From: Xylocopa sonorina
Lineage: Eukaryota; Arthropoda; Insecta; Hymenoptera; Apidae
Length of the DNA: 64,000 nucleotides
NCBI RefSeq assembly: GCF_050948175.1
Contig: NC_135209.1
Location: 5,022,001 to 5,086,000, forward strand
Reading direction: 5' to 3'
Below are positions 22,661 through 37,600 of this stretch, piece after piece (the stretch's first letter is position 1; each line of letters begins with the position of its first letter). Under the pieces are notes generated by a model that saw nothing but the letters and a program-made list of their open reading frames with translations, was not told the origin of the DNA and made no database searches. A program made the position numbers and the translations under genes.

Positions 22661-25600
22661 CAGCAATGTCTATTAACTAGATACACGTGTAAAATGAAAA
22701 AGAAAATGTAGTTTGTTAAACAAATTGCCTTCGTAAAGAAGATTATATAAAATTTTCGAGACAAATTTACTGAAATTTCTTGCTGATCGTCGAGCACAAA
22801 GGGTTAATTTAATTTCAGATAGCTGAGAATGTATCTGCCTTCAGTATGACGGGAATGATCGATCATTTCACGCTTAGATTTATTCACCGAGCAAAAACAG
22901 TGAACTTCCCTTTTGAACTGTCGTGACATTCCTTCGGCTAAAGTGACCCGCGAACAATGGAGACTCCCGTCGATTCGTTGATTTTTATACCCGTCTGTTG
23001 TCAACTTCCCCGATCCACCACGCCATTTCCACGCTGGTCGATCCTCTATAGTGTTGCATTTTTCATGGGGCGATGGCTTCCCTGCGAAACCAGTCAGAAA
23101 GCGTGACAAGTGTTTTCTGACCGATCGGACGCGCACCAGAAATATTCTGTCATTGTTGCTCAGCCGTGCACGCCCGCGAGATCCTCGCTTTTTCCGAAGG
23201 AACTCGTAAAATCGAAGGAAAATACAAGGACGATGGAAGCCAGCTACTCGTGGATAAAACATGGGAACGAAGGAATTTCAAACGAAGTTAATCAAAACGC
23301 CGTTAAGTCTATTAAATTTTCAGTGAGCACTGGAATACTTGAACAAGATATTGCACTCGACAACGATTCATTTACTTAATGGAATATTTCTCTCTTTTAT
23401 ATGTTAATTTACTTCTTTTTAGTGAGAACCAGCTATATACAATACCTTCACTGTAATGAATTAAAGTCGAAAATAGTTGCGGACGTTCCTCTGTAAAACG
23501 ATCCAATATTCCGTGAACGTCGATTGTCTGAAAGGAATATATACATAAATAAATGTTATTAGAGGCTACGTAGAGAATCGAGGCATCGTTGGTAATGAAA
23601 GCAGCATTGACTTCCGCTTTACAAGCAGACAACAATGTTATAATGAGCGTAACCAGTGATTTTTCGTGGAGGACAAAGCTGACATTTACTTTAACGTTCG
23701 ATAGAAAAGAGGAACCACAAAGAGGAAATTGAACTCCGAAACTTGCAACATTCACAAGAAATAAATGATCCGTAACGCGCTATTGGGCATTCAACGTTCC
23801 CTTTAACACTTGATCCTTCTCACTGCGTTCAACTAAGGGAGTGGCATTAACAATTCCGCTTTGATGCTTCTCCAACGTAATAATCGAGAAACTTGCCGTC
23901 CAGCAAATGAACAATTTAAGTTAATAATAACGGAATTTCGTTAATTTGCGAAATTATTTCGCGCAAAAATGTAAGAGAAAAGTTGTAACGAGCTTTGGGA
24001 ATTTTCTATTAACGAAAAGTTTAATAATCGAGAAAAGTTCCCTTTGTACCGGCCACGTATTTTTGCAGCGTCGCTTTCCTATTTGCCCAGCTGCCCCTTG
24101 AAATTAGCCCGCGGCAGAAAATTGTCAGAACTGGCTTTTGTCAATTTTTCAAAGCTGCTGGAAGACGGGGTGGAGCAGTGGATACAGCGAGAGGGAGAGT
24201 ACCGCACGAGCGTAGGAATAGACATGAAAAATACATAATTCAAGAAAACAGTGTCGAATTAGACTTGCGTATGAACCTCGACAATGTTTTTCAAAACAAT
24301 CCCTTCCGTCTTCTCTTGAAAAACATGTTCGTGAAAGATTCCACTGCGGCCAGAAAAAATTCTACAATCGACCCTACAGTTATCGGTGGAGGAGATAAGT
24401 ATCCCTCGATATTTGCTTGAGAAAGTAGTCGCAAACGTTTCCAATAATCTCGCGGGACTTCCTCATCGCCCTTAAATCCCAGCTTGTGCAATACTCGAAA
24501 GATCTCGAGATTTGACTCGCACTTGGTTCCTCGTATCCTCGTCGCGGCGATTCTTCCGCGCAAAATGATTTCACATCTAAATGCTGGAACGACACGCGGA
24601 ATCCCCGGGTATCCTACACAACTTCCGCTTCCTCCGACCAGCCGTTTCCGCCTGGCAAATCGTTGGATTACCGTCGTTCTCGCGCGAATTCGCCCTTCCG
24701 TTCCAACCGGCTCCGCTTAGACATTCATGCATGCAAATTTCGATTACCCGCGCAACCGGCCGCCACCCTCAGCTCGACGCGCGCGCATCGTCGGGATAAA
24801 ACGGCGCGCGTTCGCATCGGGACCTGTTTTACGATTCCTCGTGGCGTTGACGCGCGTAAAACTGATCCTGTTGGACCAGGAAGGCGCGAGGCAGACGTCA
24901 ATCGTGGTCTCGCGCGAGTATACACGTTTGATTCGAGCGAAACGCAGCCGCAATCCCTCTATTTTGCGGGTGGCAGCGAACGTTTGACGGCGCGGTTCTC
25001 AGCGCGTTGATTAACATTAATACACTGTGCTACCTTTCCGTGTAATGGATGCGTGATTACCAAGAGAGCCTTCTCGAAAAGGTAAATTCTATCCTCCACG
25101 TATGATTCCAGTTAACGTGTTTCGTTAAATACCGTTCTGTTGTACCTGACCAAACGGAAGCGGTCGCATGCTAGATATTTGATCAAGCAAAGTACACAAT
25201 CGCATTGCTGACCAAACAGAATCGTATTCTACTTGCTTGGCTGTAGCTGGTTATACTTCTCTTGTGTGTACTTGGAATCAATGCTGTCCGAATCTTGCTC
25301 GCCAGCAAGCTTGGTTCCTCTTTTCGTTTTAGGAATCATTCGAAGCACAGTGGCTACTGCAGAAAGTATCGCAGCATTTTTCTCATTCCGATCTTCGCAT
25401 ACTCGTTTCCACGATCGAACGTGGTAGCTGATTAAAGCCTCGCTTGATGGATTTCCGATGGTGTCCACTGCAAAAGCTAGGAAATGAGCCGCGAATCGCG
25501 ATCGTGCCCAGAATTGTCCTACACGCGAGTAGCAGCCCGCGATTCCCAGCAATTGCATTCGAAGCGGAGGGTGCGCGGCTTCGAACGTTAAGCGAGTCCT

Positions 25601-28600
25601 AAGCTTCGCAAAGCCAACGGGATTTGGCAGGTATTTCCAGGTGAAATATAGAGGGCCAATTCGATACCATCGAGCCTTTAAGATCATTGGCTTTGCCCGT
25701 CCCATTTCGAAGGAATTCCCGCGTTATCCATTAGATACACCGGACAGTTTGTCGGACGATAGCGGCTCGCAATGGAAAGTATGGACACGGGAAATATTTT
25801 TGTTCCGCGGTGGAAGTTCGATACAGAGCCAGCTAGAGTGTTATTTATAAATATACAGCGTACGATCCCAATATTTCTGCATCGGAAATATCGGAGGCAT
25901 CCGACGCGGACAAGAGAAGCTTGCGCGGTAATAAAACCGTGCCGCGTCCTGGCTTATTCGCCACGAACAAGTTCCTCCGTTCAGTCTGCCGAGAAATACC
26001 CGCGCCTCCGTGTTTGTAATCATTTTTCTCAACTTCCCTGCGCGACAACTCGCCTCGTGGAAAATCAGGTTCATCCTTGGGAGCAAACTTGCGCTTTGAC
26101 GGATGCACGTAACGTCCTATAAATCCCTTTGGCATGGTAAACCGCGTCGAAAGCGGGGTCAGTCGGACGTAAAATTTGGAAATCTTCTTACGGCGAGGGA
26201 GGTCCGTGATGGAACAGTATGTTTTCACGGCTGGGACAGTCGATTGGCCGCCGCGCGACACAGAGGAGGCAAAGGCAATATCGCGCGATCGCGCGTCCGG
26301 TTAACAGAAGCCAAGAGGGGAAAAGCGGCGAGCGGGCGAGAGCCGGTTGACGGAAATCGGAAATCGCAACGAATCGGAAAACAAGGACACGGTTCGCCAC
26401 CCTGGAGACGGTAATTCAACCTGTCCAGTGAACTCGTTACTCTTTTCGAACGTAACAAGGACGAAATGAGGGTGGAGATGGTTGTAAGGGACCTGGAGTG
26501 GATGATGCAAGGGTGACAAAAGAGGTGTCAGAGACGTGGCAGGAAAGGGGTGGCTCGTAATGAAAGCTGGTGGCCAATATTGACTGTTTCAATTCTGAAA
26601 GGAAGGGCGAGGGATGCGTGATATCTTGCGATGACTGTAATCAATTTTTAAGTATATTTCGGTTTCTTTTTGGGGGTTGGTTGATCGGTTAATTGAGTCA
26701 TTTTGGTGCAAATAGAATAATATCGTAGAGAAGCCGAGGAGAGAGCAAAATGATCTTAATTTCATCCACGATTTCGTGAGAGGAAATTGAAACCAAACCG
26801 TGTATTCGAGAGAGTGAGAGAGAGAGCCTGAAACTTTTAATTTGAAAACTTAAGGGAAGTAATAAGATCTACATAGTGATCGTAATGTGATACTTGTTTC
26901 CTCGCTAGCATACAAACAGTTTTATAATGATAGACCGTCTGATTGTATACTTTGTTGTAAATTAATTTCTTCTTCAACTGAATATTCTCGCTCGTAATTT
27001 CTTAATGAATTCCCCTCTCGTCGTACAGTTTAATTTAATCTCCTCGTTCCAAGAAAAATTTTATTGCTTTGTCTCTCTCATCCACGCTGAAACTCGTTTC
27101 TCTTTCACGATTTAAGAGTTTCTCCGATAGGAATTCGCCTCGTTATAATTTTTATCGAATTTTCTGCTGGAAATGGGTCAAGACGAAGAAAGTAGTTATT
27201 TAAGAAAGTACACTCTTGTTACATACATTAGAAACTCGTTCTTTGCACGTTCGAAATTATCGCAGCCCTCTTAACCCGTTCCACCCAATCTTGGCTTGAT
27301 CTTCCTCTCAACTTACTGACAGAATTTATTCACGATGAGTTTATCACGCATCCACGTTCTCCGCTGAATCATAAGTCGATCGATTCCTCTTTGGCTTCCA
27401 GCAAATTCCTTTCTTTCACCTTAAATCAGACGAGGTTTGCGCCGCCTTGGAGTCTCGTCGACAGGACCCAGTTCTGGAATGCTGTGTAACCCGCGATCAG
27501 ACGATAAAAAATCGAGGCTGAAACCGTCGAAAATCCTCAAGGTGGGTGAAAATTGTCGTCTAATTCCGCAACTCGATGCACATCGTTGGCCAACGGCCAG
27601 AATCTTCCTCGGCCACGCGATCTACCACCCCCCGCGACTCTTTTCGGTCGTCGACGAGGAACTTTTCCCTTCCTTTTCGTCCAGCAATATTTCGCGGTGA
27701 CACACATCTCACCCTGTATTCATTAAGAAAGTTTTCCCTGGACAGTTTCACGACGAAACAAAGGACAGTTCGTCTCCTTGCCCGAAACTCGCTCCTCTCG
27801 ACGTTACTTCGCTGTAATCACGTTACAGACGACGCGGGGCTATCGTAAGGGAAGAACTTTTGGACCAGACGACGAGGGTTCCTTCGTCACGGTTTCGTAC
27901 TCGAATATTTTGTCCCGTATTTTTCTTGAGCAGATAACACATTGGAAATTAAGATTTATAGGGGATGAGGAAACATGGAGGAAGCATGGAGGAATATTTG
28001 TTCAAGTTTATTTGGGATAAAGTACGGGTGGAAGAGCTGTTATGAATGGTCGAGGATTTCTTTGAAAAATCGCAATGAATGTTGCCTGTTGCGACGTCTG
28101 TATACGCGGCGGCTCTCTCTGATCTATAAATGGATGCATTTTTGCGAATACTTGGAATATACGCGTAGCTGTTGTTATACGGACTCGGTTGTAGATAGAA
28201 TATACATCACGGGAAAGGAATCGCGGGTAGTGTCAAAGATATTTCAGACAGAGTGGCTTTGTATCTCGTAAATATATTTCAGGTTGTCTAGTTTAATTAA
28301 AAAATTTAAGAAACTCGTCCACTTCTAGTAAATGAGCTTCTCTAAAAAATTTTAATTAAAAAGGTATGCGTGTGCTAGACTCGTACAGCTGGGGGAATAA
28401 AAAACATGAAAGAAGACAGAAGTGGCGAGCAACAAGAATCCTCGCAAGATTTTATACATGTTTTATACACGTATAGCGTTACTTGTCCATCGCCAACTCG
28501 AGTCGTTCGTCCATAAAATTCCTCGCATTTCCGCGACACGCAATGCCAGAGTAACGTAATCGCGAAGAATCGATTCAGCGGCCAATTCTGGACCGCGTCC

Positions 28601-31600
28601 TCGCCGTTGGCGCGCTGATTCTTTCATCCAGCCGAAGATAAGGCGGATGGTTCTGAAGGATTATCGGTAGAAGGGATGAAGGTAGCGCGGAGGAGAGAGA
28701 GCACGGCGAACTTCGACGCGAGGAAAGGCTCTTAATCAGTGGCGGCGGTGCCGTCGTCTTATCTGGGGGGAAACGTCGGCGACGTCATCGACCGACTTAC
28801 CTGTCAACCGATTTCAAACTTCTCGATGCCGACCCGTAAACTTTTCACCGACTCCTGACTACCTCGAACTTTGCCCTTTTATTTCTCGAGCTTAAGGGCT
28901 CCGGCGAGCTTCGTTATTTCCATAGAGGGACTTCCGCCCCGTCGCCTCGTCGCAGTTGTTAAAACATTCGCAACGGGAAATCGAGTCGGCAAAGTTCGCG
29001 GACGAGGCAATAACGAGCGTTCTTTTCTGGGTGTTTCGAGTAGGTAAACTTTGGGTGGGGAACCATTTCGAAATTGGGGGATATTGTCCTGCGAGCGTGA
29101 TAGAAAATTTACTCGACGCACTTGTCAGAGGATTTCTTCGACTCGCTCTACCTTCTGGTTTTATACGAATTCGTTTCAGCCTCCGTTCCAACCCCTCGAA
29201 CTTCGAAATACAACTCTTGCATGGTCCTCGATGCAATCAACATTGTGTCAGATGCAAATGACTTTCGAAAACTTGCCGGAGCCACGAAAAACAAAGAATT
29301 TCTCGCGGGCGTGAAATCCTGAACAATATCTTCGTAACTCCGTTTCAATGGAACTTCCTGCGCTAACGATGCTTCGGTTGTTTCGCGTTCCCTTCCGTCT
29401 GCCGTGGTGCTCGCAATTTATGCGAAAAGTATTCCAACGATTTCGAACTTTCGAATCGGTGGATGATGGATAATCGCGTTGCTTGGATGCGATGTTTATC
29501 AAACGTCTCGAATCTCTTACTCTTCTCTACGTATCCGATTTTCGTTAACGATACATCATATCTAAACGTCTAGATAACAGGAGCTACCATTATTAACACG
29601 GCACACAGTGGATACACGTTCAGACCGCGCTCCACGGGCCAATAAACCAGTAATAAACCAGTTTTCTCAGATATATCACGGCGATATACCTATCCGAGCG
29701 TAAAACCGATACTAATTAGCCGAACAACAGCTCCCACATATCTTACGCCAGAGAAACCTTCGCTGGAGATTCATTGCTCGCATCCGAGTATAGTAGAGCC
29801 AACGTTCCAACCTTAGCGCGTTGTTACGCCCTATTATTCACCAACCACCAAGCGACTGGATGTATTTGTCGAAAAACCAATCGATAAAATGCAAACGCGA
29901 ATAGATTAACCGAACAAGATGGTTGGCAACAGTTACCAGCTTGGTTAGAAGCTCGTGTACATACGTCGATATTACATTAATATCGCATCGAACTCTCACG
30001 ATCCGTATTTATGCGACGGGGGATATTCGATATAATCAGCCGGATGACTGGCTGGAAATTCGGGTGGTTGCGATCCCGATGCAGCTACTGGCTCGAGGTG
30101 TGCATCTCGAGGGTCGCGCGAGGGTATCTGTATCGACAGCTGCGACAGAACGCGGTTATGTCATCCTCGAATCGAGTCAAGGGGCCAAGGTTGCCTTTAT
30201 TTCGGGCGACAGTTCCGCTGGTATCGCGCCTGGGCCAACGGTTCAACCCCATTTCCGGCGCGTCGCGTCCCCTTTGCCGTTCACTTTACTCGCGACTGTT
30301 AAACCAATCGCTCGCCTTGTCATACACTGTATCCTTTCGTCTCTGCGCGAGGAACAAAACCGCGCGCGGTTCGTTCGGCATCGATCAAACGTTAGTTCGA
30401 TCCTGCGCCACGCGTTAATTAAAAATGCACGCTCCTCGTTACATTTCGGCGTACACGAAGTGATCGGGTTATTTAAAATTTTTAATTAAAATTCCACCGC
30501 TTTCGGAAGTTCCATTATCGCGGCTCCGCGCGATCCAGTCAGGTAACAATCTTCGCGGAAGTAGTTACGGTAATTCTCGATACGTTAACGAAATCTCCCG
30601 ATACGCGTTTGAAACTTTGAACAGCTTCCCCAGGTTCGAAACCGCACGCGCGGATACGTTTCGTTTATGGACGGTCATTGTTTAATTAAAGCTCGAATGA
30701 ATAGCGACGAAAGGCGGCGGGCGCCGATGGAATTCCTCTCAACGACGAGTGGAATATTGGCTCGCGTTTTTTTTAACTGCACGCGACAAACAGATATACA
30801 TTTTATTTCCTCGATTAGAACAGGTGCTCCTTTTCCTCCCTTCTGTTAATCGATCGAACCAAATCGTTCTCGTTAACGTTCCTCCTCGATATGAAATGAT
30901 GCGCGCACAAAAATTGATTCGATTCCAAAGTTAATTTTTGTAATAACTAGTCAAGACAAAATGAACGCGACAGGGGCTTTCGAAAATATTTGTTTTAGTG
31001 CCGCGTTACCACATCTCTCAATTTTCGTAACGCAAACAACGATTTTTCCGCTCCCCGGAGGGCAATATCGGGAACGCGAATTTGTTTTTTCTCGCACACC
31101 GGTAGACTGCGGTTGAAATTATTTTCGAACACAAATCATGTTTATCGCTTATCTGGGAGCACATCGGAACGTCGGTATTAACAAAGAGGTGAAATCAGTG
31201 AAAAAAATATAGAAAAAATACGTGGAAAAATATGGAAAAAATGTCAAGGGTTGACAAACATCCCCAATTTCGATACGCAGACAGAGTTAATTGCTGACAG
31301 GGAAACTGGTGGACGTTGGGTATATCGTAGGCTGTATTCCCAAGGTTTAATAAAGACGCGACAGAAGGAAGAAAAGATCATTGTCCCATTGTTGCTAAGG
31401 GATGGGGGGGTAAACTTGGGGTTTCAGTTGTCGTCCCTCATCCTCGTCCCACTCGCGCTCCATTCACGTTCTTTTCACGCGATCCACCTAAAAGCGTCTT
31501 CTGTTCGCGGACAAAAATGGGATCGCAATTTTTCTTGCAATAAAATACACGCTACCAGCTTTCACCGCGGAATTTTGCCCTTCCATTCGCTGTGGATGAC

Positions 31601-34600
31601 GCATAGACACGGACGGGAGATCTTACACGTAAAACGTTTCTTATTCCCGTCGTCTTGGATTCGTGTCAAGTTAGAGCAATTATTTTCAAACGAATAAATA
31701 AAGAGAAAGAAATATTCGAATGATATAGTCCATGGGAGCTTTAAAATTTAAAGGAGTTTTATTTTTATACACGAAGAAGCTTCATTAGTGCTGCTTGCAG
31801 TAATGAGTGAAACAATAACCATCTTAGTTTCGACGGGCACGCGCAAACAAGCGAAACTCTCAATAAAATGAGCTCCTCGCGAGTCTCATTATTTTCGCAC
31901 GAACGCAACTCGCGTATTCCTGCGTCTTTTGCCGATGGAATGCTCATTTTTAATAACGTCGAACGCCCCAGGCATCGTATTCATATGAAACTACAGAACA
32001 TTTTCACGTTCTAGTTCGTGCTTTTGTTTTTAACCGAAGCCCACGGTTTATTGTTACGCCCGGTACACCGAACGATTCGCAACGTATTCAAGTTGGACAG
32101 GATATTAACATTTCCAGCATGGCGGGACACTCGCGTGTCCATTATCGTTCCTTGTCTTTCACGCGCGGCGAGGAACCGCAAGTTTCGCGCAGGAATTTAC
32201 GAGCTGCGCAGGGAACCCTGGTAAACTTCAACGGGTCTCGATTCAAAAATTTACGCGAGCCTGCTCCCCTGAGAGAACGTTCATTAAGTTGATCAACAAG
32301 CATTCTTTGCCATTGTCGCGGCGGAGCGTGGAACAGCTTCCGCAAGACGGACACCGCGAACTTGTATCATTTGTCAGGGCCATTAATTGGCGCGACTATC
32401 CGAAAACCAGTCTCGCCACGAAAGCATCGTTGCTGGTTCGATAATCTGTACCGTCTCGAATTCAGACATCGCGTTGATTCATCGGAACGCCAGTTTCATT
32501 CGAATCGTTGTTACGCATTAAAAATTCCATTTATATGCTCGCACTTGTCTATCCAATTATCAACGCAGCAGTAAACCCCTAAAAAAAAAAAGAAGAATAT
32601 CTCGTTCGACGTTGAACTTCGACAGGTGGTTCTCGATGGCAGTATCCGTAAAAACTTTCGTTAAAATATGAAAAACCAAAGGAATACGTGCCGCGAATTG
32701 TTTCGCCAACCGGAAGCCAGCGTGGACGCGAAGCGAAATTGTGGGCTCTCCCGCGAATCGGACCGTTCTCGCGCGTTTATTTCGCCGCGCGAGTTTAAAA
32801 TCGGTTCGAAATTCCATAATGCCTCGATAACGCAGATTTATGGCCGCGTTGAACGGCCGATTTAATTCCGGCGGCCGTCTTGCATAAATTCTCGTTCTAT
32901 TAGTTACGGTTTCGATCGCGCGTTCCTCGCTGGCAGGCAAGAAATAAGAGAATCGCGCAGACCCTGCCTTTTTCCCAGGGAGATGTTCGCTTCTTACCTA
33001 TTCTTTCTTCTGTGCCGCCTGCTGCTTCCTCTCGCGCGTCGATGCTTCTTTTTTCCCCCCTTTTCGACTTGGGTCGCGATTGTTCCGCCTCGCTTCTTCT
33101 GCCCGCGGTACAACTTGGTTGTTGTTGTTCCCGTTCGCGTCTCACTTCGCCTCCGCTCCGTTTTTTACTCTCGTTTCATGCGCTCGTTTTTCCGTCGCTT
33201 TTTCACCGAGCTTCCAGCTTGCAAATCTTTTCCGATCGGCTGTGGGAATTTCGCTTCTTCATTCGCGATGTGTCGCGACTGCATCGTTGATATTCGTTCG
33301 GATGATTAACAACGTTAACGCGCGAGCAACGTCAAGCTTGACGGACGAGTATTCGATGATTTCAACGCAGACTGGCGGAATTTAACCCCTCGCAAAGCGG
33401 ATAAATATATGTTCGCGACGATAATATATAAAACAGACGGGGCGGGTGTTTACGCTGGGCAAATATTGCTCGCGGACGCGTGCTCGATCCCGATGGCGCG
33501 TTAACGCGCAAGTTTCTGGCGATCTCGTTGGAAGCCCGCTCGCCGGCTGAATTATTTTCAGATTTACGCGAGAAAGATCCGTTTCGTCGGTCGATAATGT
33601 TCTTGTCGCGCGTGTTCGCGCGCAGATTTATCGCGCTGCGGATTTTCGGGGGATTATCACGATGCCGCGCATCTTTATTATAATTTATACCTCGCGGAGG
33701 GACATTAATCCCTCACGGTCCAGCGTTTTAACGCGGCCGTTGACCGGTGATTCTGATTTATCTTCGACGCACGCTTGCTCGCGAGGCTCGAAGCGTTAAA
33801 CTCTGAATATGACAATTAATTAATTCGTTTAATGGATATAAATGTTTATGGATAAATTCGTTTCCTTCTCGTAATAATTTCCCAGATAGATGACGAGGGA
33901 AGAGGCATTAATGGAGAAGCAAACTTTCGAGGTACAATTAGAGCGTGGGTACTTAATATAAAACAGTTATTTGATAAAAATAGCAAGAATTTAGAAGTGT
34001 AGACGTATGATTAATTGCCACGCGTTAAGTCCGCGTCGAAAGAGACGAAAGGGGAGCGTCAAGCGGTGCAGAAATTTGTGTAGTGCGTAATAACGACACC
34101 CTCGACTTCGTCTCGGTAATTGCGCGACGAAGTTTCCACGGACAGCTGGGAAACTTTGGTCAAAAGCTTCCTTCTCTCTGGATACGTTACCGTCGCTGTA
34201 CATGGTTCGAGCACATAATCGATACCAGCGTCCCTATAGATCCCCTTAGACCGTCTTTTGTTTAAAGGGAACGAAATCTGTCTTTGGTAAAACGACGAGA
34301 AAGCGATTTCGCTGGGCGAGCGTCGAGCGGAGAAACATGGTCGAGGTGGTTGCGCTTGTTACACGAAAATACGCCTTTAACGTTCGGCTTCGGTGGCTCT
34401 TTGAATTTCGAGCCCCTTGAACGTATCTCTCCAGAGCGCTTGATTTATTTCCTCCAGTCTGTAGTCCTTGTTCCCTCCCTTTTTCAGTCAAAATTGCGGC
34501 GACGTAAAGCGCCGTGGATTCGAGTGAACGATCAGATTCCTTCAACTTTCGAAATTTCCTAGCCCTTCGCGCAGCTTGTTTCCAATTTCCTAAGTTATCC

Positions 34601-37600
34601 AAGCGTTCTAAAAAATAGTTTGCTACATCGCTCGTACATTTTCCTATTCGTAACGAAGAGAAATAGAATCGCATAACAACGCGACGTCAGACGCAAGGCG
34701 TCGCCGTGGCTTTACGACGCCGTTCACCCCCCCGACGAATTCGCATAATCAGCCTAGGTGGACGAACGGTTCCTCCCGGCTGGGGGTGGCTCGAGCGAAG
34801 TCGACGATAAAGCGACGTGTATCGAGGGTGGGCGAAAAAGGTGGATGGGGTTGCTGGAAAATGAATACAGATGGAACGGTATGCTTAGCAGCGGACGAGG
34901 CAGAGGGTCGGGGCAAGGGAGAATGGAAAGCAGCGTGGAAAGAACGAACAAACGAACCGTTTCGCCGGCAGAAGGGGCTTTCGATCGTCCGTGGCGCGAG
35001 GCTTTCGTGATTTTCCAGATGGGAGGAGATCAGCCGGGTGGCCTCCCGATGCCTGTAGCCGCCTTTGACAAAAAGCTAAGTAACGAATCGCTCGAGGAAT
35101 CGCAGGCACGAGCAGCTGCGCTCGACTGCCGAGCGAGAACGTTAAATGGAACTGCGATTTTTCGCTACGAATGCGCTCGCCCATTCGAGGACCGCTTTGT
35201 TTGCTGAACTCTACGGACGCGAGTAACCAATATTTCTCGGGATCTCGCGATCGAGGCCTGCTAGAGGGCGTAAAAAAATCGAGGGGAATCGTTTTTTATT
35301 GCGAAGAAACCCTTTTTGCCTGCGAAGTGCAATCGACCGGGTTTTCCAGATCAATTTAGTCAAGTTCTCTCCATCGAACTTCACCCTCGATCGGCTTTGC
35401 CCTCAAATGTATACCCTCGAGCGTTTTCCACAAGCATCCGCCCACGTGTACATTTTACGCTGAAGATAAACAAGCCCCTGTAACAAGTTCTGTAACGAGC
35501 TTTCAGTGCCAGTCAATTTTTCCTACGGTTTCGCAGAGTGTCGTGCGGGAATAAAAAGATTTCCATATTCAGAGCTTCGCGTATTTCTCGCGAAGCCGGG
35601 GCAGTATTTAATCCGAGAATTGCGCAGTCGATCAACGCTATTTCTCTACTCGTTGTTGAAGAAATCTATGGCGGAATTCTGTTGGGGACATAGCGGATCG
35701 CTCGCGTGCGATCAGAAAACCGACCATCGCGGCTCATAAAACACGTACGAGCGTCTTAAATGGAAATTCCTCCTTTCGCGCGTCTCGCCCTTACGCGTTG
35801 GCCCGCGCCCCGTTTCTCGCCCCGTCGAATCCGTTGGCGCGAAATTTCACGCGGACCATCCTGAAACGGAATCCCGTCGCAATTGGCCCGAGTTATGCGG
35901 GGAATTCGATTATCCCCGGGCGGAACTTGGCGAAAAACGAGGAACGAAAGTGTCGACGACGACCTGGCTACGGTCCGTTTGAAGATTTCCATACGAGCAA
36001 GTGGAATCGCCGATCCGCTCGCGCAACGCGTGATTGTTAGTTACTTACTAGTTGCCAACGTGGCAAAGTTCGCAGTCGCTGGATCTTGAAAATGGAACCG
36101 CGATTTCCTTCGGAATTTATCACGGAATCCTGCAGCCTCCCGTGCTACGGGTTCGACGTTCGGATCGACGACCGCATCTGGGCTCGTTCCGTTCATAATG
36201 GTACATGAAGGAATTCTAATTTTCTGCGCCAGTGGTCTTTACATTTGTCGAGCGTCAGCCGGCTGTCAATCTGCGCGATCGCGCTCTGGGAACAGCGACA
36301 AGCGAGAATTACATCAGACAGTCTCGCCGGAGTTCCCTGATATCTCATAACAGCGAATGGTATCTGTCCTTCGGGATGAAACTAAGATCTAATTATCCGC
36401 GCGACTTCCCGCCGTACAAACAACCCTGCGGATTACCATTTAAACTGATCGTTCGAGAATGTAAAACCAAAGCGAGACGAGAACATCTCGCAGTACAGAG
36501 AAATCTTTTCGAGATTAAAAAAAATCTCTCGAACACGTTGAACGCGAAACAAATTTCTCGCAATCGAAAGGTAGCGACGAAAAGTGTCTTCGAATATCGT
36601 TATCGTTTGATTGCGAACCCCCACGCAGCCGACAGGGACAATTCGTAATACACGAGGCATTCATCAAGTGCCTCATACAGGCTGGTATTCCCCTAGCACC
36701 ATCGCCACGCGTGCTCGGACATTGCGCGTATTCAAACGAGAGACAGTAGCTGCGCAATCTATATCGCTTGAACGCCTCGTTATTCCACGGGAACAGTGCA
36801 AACAGGACCGGTCAGAGATTCATGTTTCTTCGCTGACCGCGCGACTCGTCGCTCGAGATCTCATCCGAATGTTTAACTTTGCTTTCTCATTCGCGGTTCG
36901 ACCGCCCCCGCGGTAACTCGGTTTTCCCATGGTTTCCCCCACTCGGTTCCATGGAAAGTTGCACCCGTCTGACGCGGGCGCGATAATGGAATGAAATTAT
37001 GATCGTGCCGGTGAAAACAATACACGGTGTTCTCACGCGACACTGCAGATGAGTCCATGAGCCCCTTCAAACGCGACGCCGCTCTTATTAGCGGCAAACA
37101 ATGTTGCAAAGATAATGAAATTCATCGATCCGCGAAAAATGCCGGTTTAATCCCGGTTAAAAGGGGCGACGTCGCGCTTCAGAGTCGATTAACAGGCAGC
37201 CAGGGTGTTCTCGCTGAACTTCTTGCCCTCGTGTCCGTCGCGTTTTCGTTTTTTTTTTTTTAATAGTTATTCAAGGATATGGCCAATTCCTGCATTAATC
37301 GAAACGTTAACGTCTGTAACGCAATAAATCTATCATCGAGCTGTTTTATTATTCTTTTCCGGGGGGTTGAATTCGTAATTGAAAATAAATTGAAGAGCTC
37401 GAGATAAAATACCATCCGAATTGTTTGATCAAACAGATTATGCAACGTTTTTCACGAAATCCGTTTAAATATGTCAGCGTGGTGTTCCAGAGCGGTACGT
37501 TTCCATGGAGAATCGGTTTTATTTGGTAATAACAGTTTTAATAAATCATCCTATCTGTCGGAAAAATTGGTTTCCACGAAAAAAACTGAAAGCTCGCCGG

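Noticed and set aside
25229..25705. 158-codon minus-strand frame with a plausible-looking composition
   Set aside because: No family recognised, no clear splice sites, and the length is within what chance gives here.
29923..30489. 188-codon frame, the longest but one in the window
   Set aside because: It starts at a non-ATG codon, overlaps a 135-codon frame in another frame, and shows no recognisable domain. Frames of this length are expected by chance in 64 kb of moderate GC.
34740..35215. GC-rich stretch with long frames on both strands
   Set aside because: Open frames in several phases at once reflect low stop-codon frequency. No domain, and no splice site of note.
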